Shown here: piece after piece, positions 10,526 through 22,880 of the stretch
How the letters are laid out: every line of letters begins with the position of its first letter
How positions within the stretch are numbered: the first letter of the stretch is position 1
Assembly (NCBI GenBank): GCA_002914805.1
Contig: JXTB01000117.1
Coordinates: 713,031-777,030, forward strand
Direction of reading: 5' to 3'
DNA length: 64,000 nucleotides
From: Parasponia andersonii
Lineage: Eukaryota > Streptophyta > Magnoliopsida > Rosales > Cannabaceae
The notes under the pieces: model-generated
What the model was told of the DNA's origin: nothing
The model's database searches: none
The model's input: only the letters and a program-made list of their open reading frames with translations
Translations under genes and position numbers: made by a program

Positions 10526-11281
10526 GCTATAATGAAATATCGTCTTTCCTTGCTTGTAGGTTTGAGTGTAGTTACATGATCGAGATAATGACACACCCAT
10601 TGTTTTCGTTTCTAATGATGGATCACTATCCATGTCAGAATTCATATATTCCCAAATTTAAGAGGAAGAAATAACATCTTTGGCCAATTTATCTTCTTCT
10701 TTGCTTTGGTTATTATGTTATTCTTTTTCTCCTTGTCATTTAATTTCCAAATTTTTTGTAGCTAAAGGATTGTTTCTCTATACTCTCTGTTAAAGTTAGT
10801 TTTAGACTAGAAATGATCAAGGATTTGTTCGGGATAACTTTCACATCTTGAAGAAAGAGTTTTAGAAAACTACATATCTTAAAAAAGCTAATGGATTAAT
10901 ATGCTTCCATAAAAAATTATTTTAAATAAAAGAAGATTTTAAATAATTTGATCTAAGCACTCCTAAAAATAACTTTTAAGGGCTAAAAGATCTTTGAAAG
11001 CAGTGCCACATAGGGTCTAGGCATTTTTGAAAAAAAAAAATAATTAATATGTAACATATTTATAAAAAAAATTATTCTATTTCCATTTAATTTATAAGAT
11101 CTTATACTTGGCCCCACTGGAAATTTGGGTTTTTCTTCGTTAGTAAAGCCCATTTTATAATTATGAAATCCATTTCAATAGTTTTTGTTAAATTTTAAGT
11201 AAAGCTCATTACTCATCTGTTAAAGACTATGATGGCTCATGTTTGATGCCTTTAATTAAGCTACCACATACTAGCTTCATT

Positions 11282-11560
11282 TTACCTGTTGCTACTACAA
11301 CTATAGAGAATGTATTTTTTGTCATGAATATTGTGAAGAATTGATTATGCAACCGAATAGGAGATCAATGATTGAATAATAATTTAGTTGTTTATATTAA
11401 GAAAGAAATTTCTGATAAGATTGACAATGAAGCTATTATACAATAATTTCATAATAATAATTTATTTGTTTATATTAAGAAAGAAATTTCTAATAAGATT
11501 GACAATGAAGCTATTATATAATAATTTCAGACTATGAGAAGTCGCCAAGAGCAATTTTAA
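11282..11560 (+). pseudogene. hAT transposase C-terminal (dimerisation domain) relic
   Basis: The translation reads LPVATTTIENVFFVMNIVKN, stop, LCNRIGDQ, stop, LNNNLVVYIKKEISDKIDNE, AIIQ, and after a duplicated block ends with TMRSRQEQF and a stop. This matches the C-terminus of plant hAT transposases of the TTF-type/BED zinc-finger class (LPVATATVERAFSAMNIVKN and NEAIIQRFQNMKSR). Stops interrupt it, and a 77-bp segment is tandemly duplicated inside it (11376-11529). No TIRs located. Confidence 0.7.
11376..11529. repeat. 77-bp tandem duplication inside hAT relic
   Basis: Two adjacent units sharing GAAAGAAATTTCTRATAAG and GACAATGAAGCTATTATA, with only a few differences between them. Confidence 0.85.
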
Positions 11561-11869
11561 TACATGTATGGACTTGTTTAAGAATAATACAAAATTTCAA
11601 TTTTACTTTTAATGAGAAATTTCTAGTTTTTTGTACTATTTTATGGTGAGTTAATTTTTTTTTGTCCCCTTTCCCCTTAATTAAATTCTTGGCTCTATCT
11701 TTGTTTAAGAGCCAAGTCAAATAAGCCCTAAGAGACTACTAATTATACTTAAATGATTATTATTCTCTATATAACTTAGGTTAATTTTTGTGTAATTGTG
11801 AAGCTAATTACCTTGTTTTATGTTTATTAGATGTTAAAAGGAGTAATTGATTAGAAAGGAGTTGAAATG

Positions 11870-13140
11870 TGATAAGTTGAAGCTAAATTAGAACAAGGTA
11901 GCTAAACCACATAGGAGCAGGGACCTGGCGCCACGATGCTGGATCCCGTGCACTAGATCCAGATTTGAGAAAAATTAAAAAAAGGAAGCCTGAGAATCAA
12001 AAACTCAACACTGTCGCGCTAGAACTCGTGCACCGCGGTGCTGGGGGACATTTAGCCACCGAACTTGAGTCTTTTAACGGCATAAGACTCTTTAATTATG
12101 CAGAACTTGCCCTAATTGCCTCCAAACCTATTCTTATATAAATAGGACATCTTATGTCAGATAAGAGTAGACTTGGAGAGATTAGAGACACATAAATACC
12201 AAAATACCAAGAGAAAAAAGTGGAGGAGAGCTTGGAAGCAAGAGTTGCAACCGTCCACTGTTCTTTTTTCTTTTCCCTTTCCTTTATTTTTCTTTTCTAG
12301 CATTACGTTCCTATTGCTATATTTTATATTATTGCTAGATTAGATTTTAGTTTAGGTTAAGAGTAATTTCAAAGCTCTAGAAATTATTATGTATTAGTTT
12401 TCTAATTCAATATACTATTATTTTCAGAATTGTTATTATTCTTCTATGGTTTGATGACTATAAATTCTGTTTTAACTTGTTTGGGTAGTCAACTAAATGA
12501 TTCATTATAAATTTATAGAGTTATATTGGATTTTAGATCTGTAATTGTCTAAGATTTCTAATAGCAGTAACAAGATCATAGTGAGAATCAGGTTGTATAA
12601 TTTAATTAATCTAGAGTGAAGAACATAAATCTAGGTCAAATAATCTGCATGTGATTATTGGTTAGATTCAACTTATCTAGTTCTTAATGCATGAGTCTAT
12701 AATGATTGAGTGAGTAAATTTGATATCATCTAGCTAATAGAATTTAGGTAAGAGTTTGTTTGCATGATGAATTATGTATAAAGCTAAGCTAGTGGTGCAT
12801 ATGTGCTGTCTAAAATTGTTAGTTTTGAATAGTAATTGAATATAGGACTTTGGTAAGTAATTTAATAAGAATGTCTAGTGGTGGAGAAAGATCTTTTAAC
12901 CCATTTATTTTATTATTGTTTGTACTTTATTTATTTCTTTATTTTTATTTAGTTTTAGTTTTAGTTAAAAATTCTCATAAATTTTTAGGATTAACAGCTT
13001 ATTGATTAGACCACTTTATCGTGAGATCGACCTTTCTTGTTATTTTACTAGGTATTATTAAGTTTCTCTAAGATTTCTAGACTAGTTAGAAAATGTATTA
13101 TAAATTTTAATTTGACTGCATTAACGTCTGCTATCAATGG
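11870..13140. mobile_element. Possible decayed non-coding LTR-type element
   Basis: A block that opens with GC-rich word play around CGCGGTGCTGG/GGCGCCACGATG (11925-12060), then a long T-rich body, and ends with CGTGAGATCGACC near 13021. These features recall the non-coding LTR or LARD-like sequences of plant Ty3-type elements, but I could not place terminal TG/CA, target duplications or a primer-binding site. Weak call. Confidence 0.25.
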
Positions 13141-14134
13141 ATAGAAGAAAACACAAAAGAAAAGAAAAGGGAAAAAATGGCGGGGGGAGGCGGGGTGGGG
13201 AACGTTTTTTTATTTTATTTTTCAGTGGCAAACCAAGTAGTAAATATCCAAATTATTTATTATTGACAAATTAGGCCGGGAATTAAGCCCATGTACACTA
13301 ACAAGTGGATGTGTGTCGTGTGTCCCATAACTAGTTATATAGAAACACTATGTCTATATCTTGTTAGGTCAGTGTGCGTGATGGAAACAAGCTAGTTTTG
13401 CAAGCTTCCTTTTTGGTCTTAGCTATGTCTTGTTCAAAGTACGCAACTATATATGAAAGGATACCTTTGGACTTTTTCTACACTATATGTATATGCTTTA
13501 TTTGTATAAACAATACTTAAGTAATTATTCCATCCTTGATTGATCTGTTATAGGGGAAAAAAGAAAAGAGAAATCATTATGACAAAATATTAATAGGCAT
13601 ACTTAACACAGAACTTCGTCTATCCTTCTATATATGTAACTTAGGACTCAAGCTACGTAGAACTTTTTTTTTTCCAAAAGTTAAAGTTACAAACCGTAAG
13701 ATAATCAGAGCATCAAAGCTAATTACCTAACTTAATGTACATGTGATATGGATTAAATCTAAAGCAATTAGCTATCCGGTATCAAAGGCGTCACATAAGC
13801 AAAGTGAGTGGAGCACTTTTGGGTGCATAGTTGACCTTACCATAACAGACAAAAACGCATACCACCGATGGCTTTAGGCCCTAGCTTTGCACACCATTCA
13901 CAATATTGTAGCATATACAGCCATAAAAGCCACATTTGATAATGGTGATTAGAAAGGTGTGGACCATTCTTGTGATTCGCCGATCTTTTTGAATGCTACC
14001 TTAACCCACATCTATGTACATAATCAAATTATCGAAAACGTGTCATTAAATTATTTAGGGTGCAAGATTAATTTATACTGTAATTTAATAAAGAAGTCGG
14101 CATACCCCAAACTTACTTGTCGGATTATTCATAG

Positions 14135-14310
14135 CATATAATGAAAACCCAAGTTTGCTTTTATCCTCAATTATGTATGAAAAAGGACAACCAAAATATA
14201 AATTTAATTAATGTTCTGGAGTTTGAATGCAGGTTATATGTAACCAATTAATTCATAAATATAATCGTATTAATATTGAGAACTCTCGTGTATATATATA
14301 TATAATATGA
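14135..14310. repeat. Direct repeat B, copy 1
   Basis: Resembles 15296-15470 in the same orientation: shared AACCCAAGTTTG, GAAAAAGGACAACC, AAAATATAAATT and GAGAACTCT blocks in the same order. Confidence 0.65.
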
Positions 14311-14655
14311 GTGAATTTTTAATGGGTATTTTTATTTTGTTCTATAGATGTTTAAATTTGACTAATTTAGAATTAAATTTACAATAACAATTTATCTCAT
14401 TAAATATATTAAGTTCTAATTTTTTTATTTATTTTCTTTTTGAAAATTTAATTTAAAGTTAATTTTTTTTATTACCTTTAATTTAAAAGTATATGTAATT
14501 GTATCTTCAATATTTCATAAAATTTCTTTTTTTATTGTATGAAAGGTAAAATTCAATGTAGCATAATTTTCATATTATAAATAAGTTATTTTCTTAAATA
14601 GCAAAAAATGAATAAATCAACTAAATTAAAAGAAAATTTGTTTTTTTTGAAAAAA

Positions 14656-14812
14656 ATTATGCGTGAAACAACTTAAAATTTGTATATATTTTGTTGTTAT
14701 TTTTCTAATTATGCATGAAATAGTTTAAAATTTATACATCTTTTGTTTTTTTTTCCAATTATGCGTGAAACAGCTTAAAATTGGTACATCTTTTTGTTAT
14801 TTTTTTTTCAAT
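14656..14812. repeat. Three-copy tandem repeat, about 52-bp unit
   Basis: Three successive diverged units of the form ATTATGCRTGAAAYA then TTAAAATTKRTA and a T-rich tail. Confidence 0.75.
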
Positions 14813-15082
14813 GAATAAGATAGTTGGAAGTGATATGAGATTATTAGATATTTTTCACTAGTTTCATTTTCTTATAAAATAAATTAACCAACTCATCAAG
14901 TTACCCAGTTTTTTTATTTTAAATAACTTTCTATATTTATATATGCATTAATTATAATAAATTTTTTAGTAAATTTACTAATATCATTTTAGTCATTAGA
15001 TTAAAACTCAATGACTCAAATTAAAATACTGGAGTAAAAATAAAAATATTCATTGAAATATCATATATATATATATATATAT

Positions 15083-15230
15083 AGAAAAGTAAAAGTGAAA
15101 CCTTGTATCATAATGAACTGGATACATATTGATGGAGATACATATCTAGCGAGCTAAACATAGATGTCATACACACTCGAGGTAACCAGGTATAGTCTAT
15201 AGATGATATAGTGAGGTGAAAATTAATTGG
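15083..15230. repeat. Direct repeat A, copy 1
   Basis: Resembles 15481-15625: both begin AGAAAAGTAAAAGTGAAACC, and both contain TATAGTCTATAG and AGGTGAAAATTAAT at matching spacing. Each follows a (TA)n tract. Confidence 0.7.
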
Positions 15231-15295
15231 GAGTTGCATAAACATGAAAATCCAAGTTTGTGAAAAAAGGACAATAATATAATGAAAGCCTAACA

Positions 15296-15470
15296 TATAA
15301 TGGAAACCCAAGTTTGTTTTTTTCCTCAATCATATATGAAAAAGGACAACCAAAATATAAATTAATGATTCTAGAGCTTGAATGCGTATCATATATAGAT
15401 CCAACTCATAATTATAGTTGTATTAATGTTGAGAACTCTTATAAATATTATATATGTGTGTGTATATATA
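15296..15470. repeat. Direct repeat B, copy 2
   Basis: Partner of 14135-14310. It sits between the two copies of repeat A, giving the order B ... A B A. Confidence 0.65.
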
Positions 15471-15480
15471 TAAATATATT

Positions 15481-15625
15481 TAGAAAAGTAAAAGTGAAAC
15501 CTAGTACCATGATGACCGGGATATATATTGGTGGAGATCGATATCTAGGTCTAATTAATATAGGTGTCAAAAACAGTTGAGGTAAAGTATAGTCTATAGG
15601 AGATATAGACAGGTGAAAATTAATG
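15481..15625. repeat. Direct repeat A, copy 2
   Basis: Partner of 15083-15230, immediately followed by the degraded SINE copy. Confidence 0.7.
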
Positions 15626-15627
15626 GA

Positions 15628-15740
15628 AATTTTTTTTTTTAAGTGGTGCTTAATTAATGACTACCACTTATTATAAATTTAAATAAAATGATATATATTT
15701 TACTAACTCTTAAATTTTAGACTAACTGAGCAATTGACAA
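15628..15740 (-). mobile_element. Degraded SINE copy
   Basis: Same order as the SINE at 5914-6077: T-run, AAGTGGTGCTTAATTAATGA, CTACCACTTATTATAAATTT, then GACTAACTGAGC in place of the A-box complement. The B-box part is lost by an internal deletion. No clear target duplication. Confidence 0.55.
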
Positions 15741-16926
15741 ATAATAAAGTATATATACCAATTATAAAGAAAGACATGATTTAACAGAAGGAATATATTA
15801 AGGATAAGTGATCTCTCTTATGTTCAACCAAACACAAATTATGACACTCTGAATAGGTTTTGTTATGTACATATCGTGCATCCCTAGAAGCAAATCCGGC
15901 CCCTACCCCCCGTGGTCTATTTTTTTGTGTGTTTTGTCGTCTTCAACGAAAATTGCTCAAACTAAAGCTGCTATATTGGCCCTAACCTCTTTCCCACTAA
16001 ACGCCTTAGAGACGACAAAAATGTACCATGTAGTTGACGCAATGCTTCCACCACAACAAGCAACACAGGGGACCGATCCAAGAAACGACACCTGGTTATT
16101 CCTTAAATTCAGTTAATCACTTTAGTTGAGTCCATGTCTGTGAATACATATATGAGTTAGTACTTGAGTACATACATGAGTTAATTACATTAACAGTACT
16201 TGAATTATAAATATGGTAACATTTTGGCTATTAATAAATTTTTAAATTTAGACAGTGATAATTTTTAAATTATGTAATTATTACAAATTATGTAATTATT
16301 GTAATAATGATATTCTTGTCACAAAATATTAAATATTTAACTGATATAATTCATTAGATAATATATAATTTAGTAACTGTGGTCAGTAACGAGATTTTAA
16401 ATTTTTTAATGAGATTCTGAATTTTCAATTTATATAATATATTACTAAGACTTGTATAATTATTATATCAATGACAATTTTTTTCATAAACTGTTAAATT
16501 TTTAATAAATATAAATTATACAATTTGATAACTATAACTGAGAATGAGTTTCTGATTCATAAAAATAAATAATGTCTTGTCCATGACTATATCCTACTAA
16601 TAAAAAATAACATTTTGACAAAAGAGATATTGTTATAACAATTACATAATTATAATAACAACTTCATAATTAAAGGTCTATTATTATGTAAGTTGAAAAT
16701 TGAGGAGTGAAAGTCTTAAAGATGAGTATAATTTAAAAGCCATTGCTAGCTATTGATAGCTAACCCTTTATATGTATGTAACCATGTAGTACGTGCATGA
16801 TAATAATAGTAGTTATAATGAATCAGTACAAGTGAGGATTATTTATCTATTAAACTATGGATTCAATAATAACATAATTAGTATTAATCGATTTTTTGTG
16901 GCTTGATAGTTTTCTACTGGTAATAT

Positions 16927-16928
<2 letters not shown>

Positions 16929-16979
<51 letters not shown>
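16929..16979. repeat. (TA)n microsatellite
   Basis: About 25 uninterrupted TA units. Confidence 0.95.
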
Positions 16980-16982
<3 letters not shown>

Positions 16983-19716
16983 CGTTTGCAACTTATTTTT
17001 AGATGCATTAGTACGATATCATATATCGAAATTATATATATATATATATATATATTGGTGAAGGTATTATAGTATCTAAGGAGACGATGATCATCACGAC
17101 ATTGATCCACCTTGAGGCTGGCGTTCCATTAGTTATAACCTTCATAAATAGAGTATGTACAATATATATATATACATATGACACCAATAGGTGTTTTTTG
17201 TTTTAGGTATCGTTTTGGTTAAGAAAAGTTTATTATTTATATTTTTTTTTATAATAAAAAATAAGATAAAAAAATAATATTAATAATGTACGTCTTTTTA
17301 TATACATTATTATAATCATTGAATGATAATTTAATAGTTAAAAACAATCATATATATATATATATATATGGTTGATCACTTGGATCTTATTCCGTAATCC
17401 AATACATACGCACGTGATATATGATTGCAAATAAGCATATATATATATATATAATCCTTTTTCTTTTTATTTATATTTTCATCTTCCGTCTTAATTTTGC
17501 CATTTGAATTTAAGGTAATAATCCATGTGTATCTAAAAAGTGAATTATATGAGCTTGCATGCATGCATGTTTTAAGATAATAATATATGACTTTTTAGAA
17601 GGTAGCTTTTGCTCTTGGGCATGTATGAAATATGAGAAGAGCTTTTGACAAAAATTTTCTATAAAGAAAGTCAACTCCACGTGTTATTTCTAATAAAAAT
17701 TGTTGAAGATATATATATATTTATGAGTATTTTCATAAATAACACTTGTTAAGAAAATAAGAAATGTTAAATGCTCTTTTATTTACTTTCTTTTATTCTC
17801 TTTCAAACGAAACTCAACGTGTGAATTCCATAATTTATTTTTATATTTTAATAATATAACAAATTATATTAGAATTTAAATATTAAGCATGAGTCTAGAA
17901 AGCGCAAAATATAATGATTTAGGAACTTTTCTAAGAAAAGTATTTCTTTTATATGCTAAAATATGACCGACCATTAAAAGTGCCACTTAATCTAATTCTC
18001 AAACCCTACACGCAGGTTGGGCCAAGGTACTCATATTCCCTGCAAGGGTGTTGCATCATGACTCTTCCGGCAAGTCTAGATATAGTTAATTTATTTATTA
18101 CTTAGTGAGAGTACCCGTCACCAACATATGGTGCTAATATATGCCCTTTTATATATGTTCCACATAATTAGAGCACTGTTGAGCATCATATGGATGGAAA
18201 TGTAGTAACGGTATAATGATAGCATAGATTTTCTTTTTCTTTTCAACTTTAATGATAGTGCAGTTTTGGCAAAATCTCAAAGGATATAAATATAAATAGG
18301 CCCCCGGTCATCACCTAAGGTCCAAAGGTCAGTGGGCTCTCATTAGATGCTCCACAAATTAAACAGAAGAGAAAGCAATCGTACACTAGCTAGACTAGCT
18401 AGCTTATATATCTAGTGATCAGTGTACAATATCTCTAGTCAAATGAGCTTGGAATTTTGCATGATGATGAATTGATGATCATTTTACATACATATATCAT
18501 ATATAGCTAGCTGAGATAGGCCTACAAGGAATCAGAGTGAATATTAACCGCAACAATCGATAGACATCCTAGTATAATCCTATACTACTAGGCTCATTCT
18601 AGTGGCCGACACTCACTTTACCATGTATTCTCATTATACATTTATGGATGTACATGTCAAGATGGCTAGCACCTTCCATTTTTGTTTCTCTGGTTTTGGT
18701 CTAGCACTATCTTTATTTGTTTTGTTTCCTTATAAAAGTGAAAACATTACCACTGACAAAAGCGATGAAAAAATCGACAAGTACCAGTTCATGGTAGGAA
18801 AATTACACGTGTACACTCACAAAATCCTATATTTTGGGATTAACAATCTCAACATTTGAATTTGGATCTTGTTTCATACTTTCAATATCCAAATCAGCCC
18901 AGCTAACACAACACTACAAAACAAGAGGTTACATTTATATAGTATGAAAGTACAAATTTGGCCTTTTATTAACACTAGAAAATTACTCAACCAAACAAAT
19001 ATATCCTTAAAAAAAGTGATAAGTCAAAGTAAATGACAATAATGCTGTTACTATTGATATCTAAACTCTCTCTTAAAAAAGAAAAGAAAATCTTACAAGT
19101 GATTGCTATACAAACACAACATCAACATTTTTTTCAATAATTTTCCTAGGAAATTTTTTTTTATAATATATGGAAAAAAAAATAATTTGTGATTTCTTAT
19201 TTTTTAAACTAATTAGATAATATCGAGGAGTGTTCGGTAATAAGATTTAATTTGAAACATAGATAATGGTGTTTTCTCTGTTTTAATATTACAAGTTTAA
19301 CACAAAAAGGACTATAACGTATTTTTTTTTCTTTGTTTTGAAAAATAAAGGAGATATTTTTAGGTTTTCTGAATATAAAATTTTAAATATGGTATTTAGC
19401 CATAATAAATAAGATATATTCGGCATTGTCCTTGTAAAGTTTAATAAATGATCATGCTACCTCCAAGTAGTACGTCTAAGCCTGCGGGTACCATTTTGGC
19501 CTGCAAAGTTATTTGGGTCCAATATTTGACGAACTTTTGAGGGAAGGGTAACGATGCAACAATGGCACAATTACTTAAGAGTATATTGTTACTATCTAAA
19601 TCAAAAGTTTGGTTTTTTACTTAAGAGTTTACTATCTAATTAATTAAAATTTTAGAAACTTGTAAAACAAGAACTACAATTATATGAAAAAAAAATACTA
19701 CATAACTTAGAGACCA

Positions 19717-19750
<34 letters not shown>

Positions 19751-20193
19751 TGAGATTTACTTGTATATACTGTTAGCAGAATGTAATGGGCAGCGGAACG
19801 TACGAGTTCTACAGTCATGAAGTGCTGAATTAAGTGGGAATAACAGATAAAGTGGGGCTCATAATATTCAAGACTCCAATTATATCATGGCAATATATAG
19901 CATAGCATAATAGAATATGTTTTCAACAGATGAGTTCGTTTGTTTTGTACGATGTCCACGAACTACTGTGCATAGTGCAGATTTAATGGATAATTATAAT
20001 CTAGTACTCGAGAATTAAGCAAGTTAATTGGGAACAGTACGAGTTTAGAAATATGATTAAGGTAACATTCTTTTCAACGATACAAATAATGTTATATATA
20101 AGGCAATTAATTTGTAGGTAATTGTGTTCAAAATCACATCACATGAGGTATCGTTGCAGTGTATTATTACAGACACAAAAAATGAAATCATTT

Positions 20194-21331
20194 AGGACAA
20201 ATTGTCATCCCTTCCCTGAATTTTGCCCTTTAAACTATTTTTTTTGGTTGCTTAAATTTCTCTTGTATTATTCAAATATAGAGAAGTCCTTCTATTAACT
20301 TTCCATATATAAATAGAAAAAAATACAAACGTGACACTTATTTTTTTTCAGTAATAATTGATTATTATAAGTTTATTTACTGAGTTAAATAAGGAAAATA
20401 AATAAAAAACAAAAGAAATAACTTCTCTCTCTTCCCTTCTGTCTCTCATTTACGCTTTCACCACTCCTCTCTCTTTACTCATACGCTCAAGCAACTAAAA
20501 TGGCATCCATGGCTTTTGATTCTAAGCTCTCAAATGGCTTTCTCAAGGTCTTGATCTTCTTAAAAAAATTGACTGTTTTGTTACGGTCGCCAACAACAAA
20601 GACAAGAAGAACGTCTAAAGGAGAAAACAAGCTCCATGCCGTATATTTCCTTAATCCCAGAATCCACAATGCTTTAAAAAACGCATGGGTTTTTTTTGGC
20701 TCCAAGATATGGGCTTTTCTGGGTTATTGCGACCCGATGATCTCGTAAACTTGGATCGCTTCAATTTTTTGGAAATTGAAGATATTCTTCTTGATTTATC
20801 GATACTTGGTAATCCAAATATTTGTGGTGTCAAAATTCTTCAAGATTTGTATGATTGTTTCGAAAACCTAAATTAGTTTTCTTGCTCAATACTTTGAAAA
20901 AGATTGTTTTGTAAGTAATTATTGGTAATTATTTATGAATGGAAAGTAGAATCAAGTAATTATTGGTGAATCTATCAAGCTTCACTGTTGTGGGGAGAAA
21001 GTTGGAGGCGTGAAGGGGGGAGAGAGAGAGAAAAAGAGAGAACTTTTAAAGAAGTTGTTTTCTTCTTCTTCTTTTTTTTTTTTTTTACATGTTTATTTTC
21101 TTTATTAAACTCATTAAAAATTATTAAGTAATAAATTATCGAGAAAAGTATCTAAATAAGTTCCACGTCAGCATTCTGTCTATTTGTATACGAAAAGTTA
21201 ACATAATGACTAATTTTTTAATATTTGAATAATAAAGGGAAATTTATACAATAATATATATATATATATATATATATTTCAGGGTAAACTTCTAGAATAA
21301 TTTGGGGGAAAAATATAATTTGTCTATTTAT
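20194..21331. mobile_element. Mutator-like element with long TIRs and unrecognised interior
   Basis: Inverted arms of roughly 270-300 bp lie at about 20195-20480 and 21005-21331. Paired blocks include GGACAAATT at the left tip with AGACAAATT (reverse complement) at the right, TTATTCAAATAT, TTAACTTT, GGAAAATAAA/AGAAAATAAA and CT-rich inner ends. The tips are flanked by AAATCATT (20185-20192 and 21332-21339), consistent with the 8-10 bp target duplication of Mutator-like elements. The interior holds short ORFs, not a transposase, so the element is non-autonomous and may be a Pack-MULE that captured host DNA. Confidence 0.65.
20500..20876 (+). pseudogene. Unrecognised ORF pair inside the Mutator-like element
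   Basis: An ATG in good plant context (AAAATGGC, 20500) follows a CT-rich leader-like tract and opens 82 codons (MASMAFDSKLSNGFLKVL...). A second frame then continues to 20876 with GLLRPDDLVNLDRFNFLEIE and DLYDCFENLN. The shift from one protein-like frame to another suggests a captured gene piece with a frameshift. I recognise no domain. Confidence 0.3.
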
Positions 21332-21722
21332 AAATCATTACATGTTATAGTAATCTGTTACTAACACCTATCTAGCTGGGCATCTTAATAACTGATAACA
21401 TTACTCTATGCACACCGTTTACTTTGTAAATATGGGTCCATGTTTAACTTTAGGGTTAGTGCAAGACTTGTCACAGTAGGAAAAAGGTGGTATAGTAGGA
21501 CTGAAAAGTAAGAAAAACAAGGAAACAGTAAGGAGCACTTTGTCGACTAGTAGTACAAGACCAGTTCTGTAGCTCAAAATATGGCAACCTGGCCCGGCCC
21601 TGCACTTTCCACCTTAATTTGCTTATTGGTTCTTCCATATTCTATCTCATTAGAAGGCTATTTCTGTCAGTTTTGCATGCCTTCCCCCCTCCCCCCATCT
21701 CCAAACGCTCTTTCTATGCACA

Positions 21723-21758
<36 letters not shown>

Positions 21759-21870
21759 TCCAATGAGTAGTACTAGCAAACAATAAATATTGCTCTGCTG
21801 CTAATGAAGAACGTGAAAACTCCTCTTCAGTAGTTCAGTATATACACACATATATACATATAGTATAGTA

Positions 21871-22647
21871 ATGAGATTGTTTGGCTTTGCGGTGACAGGT
21901 AGTAGCGGTGACCCAATGCCCGTCACAAGCAGTGGTTGTACTAGTTCTAATAGTACTAGTATCACTGATCTTCATAATGATAAAGAATTAAGCAATAATA
22001 ATGATACTAATAAGAGATCATCAATAACGTTATTCGAGTGTCAGTACTGTGGCCGGGAGTTCGCAAATTCTCAAGCATTAGGGGGTCACCAAAACGCTCA
22101 CAAGACCGAAAGAAACCTCGCCAAGAGGCGCCGCCATCCACCGTCTCCTCCTCTTCCTGCTCCTCCTCCTCAGCCACCTCATCATCACCATCATCATCAT
22201 CATCATAATCATCAGCGCTTTGCGGTAGTTGGTGTCCCGATGATCATAGCCGCTCATCATGCGACCTTCATGGTCAGACCACCACCATCATCAGGACCGT
22301 CCCTTCATTACGGAGGGCCCAGGTGCATTGTCGGTGCCACCGGTGGTGCCGCGGCTCGGTTCCGGTCACATTCGCCATGGCCAATGTCATCGTCGGTTGC
22401 TGTAAGATCAGGTGGTGGTGGTAGTAGTAGTAGTACTGGAAGGGCAGGGGTTCAGTTTCGTCGACAAGGAGGGCCTATCCATGCTGATCATCATGATCAT
22501 ATGCATCTCTTTACTAGATCATCTTCGTACGCCGCCGGGATTAATGGAGAAGGCAGTATTAATATTGATCAAGGAAATGATCGTCATGATCATGATGACC
22601 ACCACAACGTTGATCTCCACCTGAGGCTGGCGCCCTCTTATTATTGA
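21871..22647 (+). CDS. Single C2H2 zinc-finger protein with EAR motif (ZFP5/ZFP6/ZFP8/GIS type)
   Basis: Predicted nuclear transcription factor of 258 residues from an intronless frame. One plant Q-type finger spans residues 57-77: Cys57 and Cys60, the QALGGH signature at 68-73, and zinc ligands His73 and His77, followed by a basic stretch (LAKRRR). The N-terminus opens with RLFGF, a short motif seen in the GIS/ZFP5/ZFP6/ZFP8 group, and the C-terminus carries an EAR-type repression motif, DLHLRL, at 248-253. Arabidopsis members act in gibberellin/cytokinin control of trichomes and root hairs; that role is inferred here. A poly-His run (about 103-116) is coded by CAT/CAC repeats and is likely length-variable. 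A Mutator-like element ends 540 bp upstream. The first ATG is used, giving the family N-terminus. Confidence 0.88.
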   Translation: MRLFGFAVTGSSGDPMPVTSSGCTSSNSTSITDLHNDKELSNNNDTNKRSSITLFECQYCGREFANSQALGGHQNAHKTERNLAKRRRHPPSPPLPAPPPQPPHHHHHHHHHNHQRFAVVGVPMIIAAHHATFMVRPPPSSGPSLHYGGPRCIVGATGGAAARFRSHSPWPMSSSVAVRSGGGGSSSSTGRAGVQFRRQGGPIHADHHDHMHLFTRSSSYAAGINGEGSINIDQGNDRHDHDDHHNVDLHLRLAPSYY

Positions 22648-22843
22648 CCTACCTTATAAATACAAGTACACGTCGTACGTTTAGCTATGATCACTTGATC
22701 ATGATCTTATTCCATAATATATGATCTCTCGATCTCTGCCTCTATTTTTCTTTCTTTTTCTTCCTTTCTGTTTTTCCTCTTGAAGATTAAGGTAAATCTC
22801 CTTGCATATTTTCTCTCTCTATCTATCTTAAGGGTTAGATATG

Positions 22844-22880
<37 letters not shown>

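Larger units (their letters stand above)
13141..20184. other. Long gene-poor AT-rich region
   Basis: No gene supported. It contains a three-copy tandem array (14656-14812), two interleaved pairs of direct repeats (14135-15625), a degraded SINE (15628-15740), and several (TA)n tracts (14292, 15063, 16929, 17037, 17350, 19720). A short open frame at 15865-16116 is less AT-rich than its surroundings but unrecognised. Confidence 0.4.

Noticed and set aside
15865..16116. 83-codon ORF of more balanced composition
   Set aside because: Reads like protein for part of its length but I recognise no family, and there are no supporting splice sites or leader.
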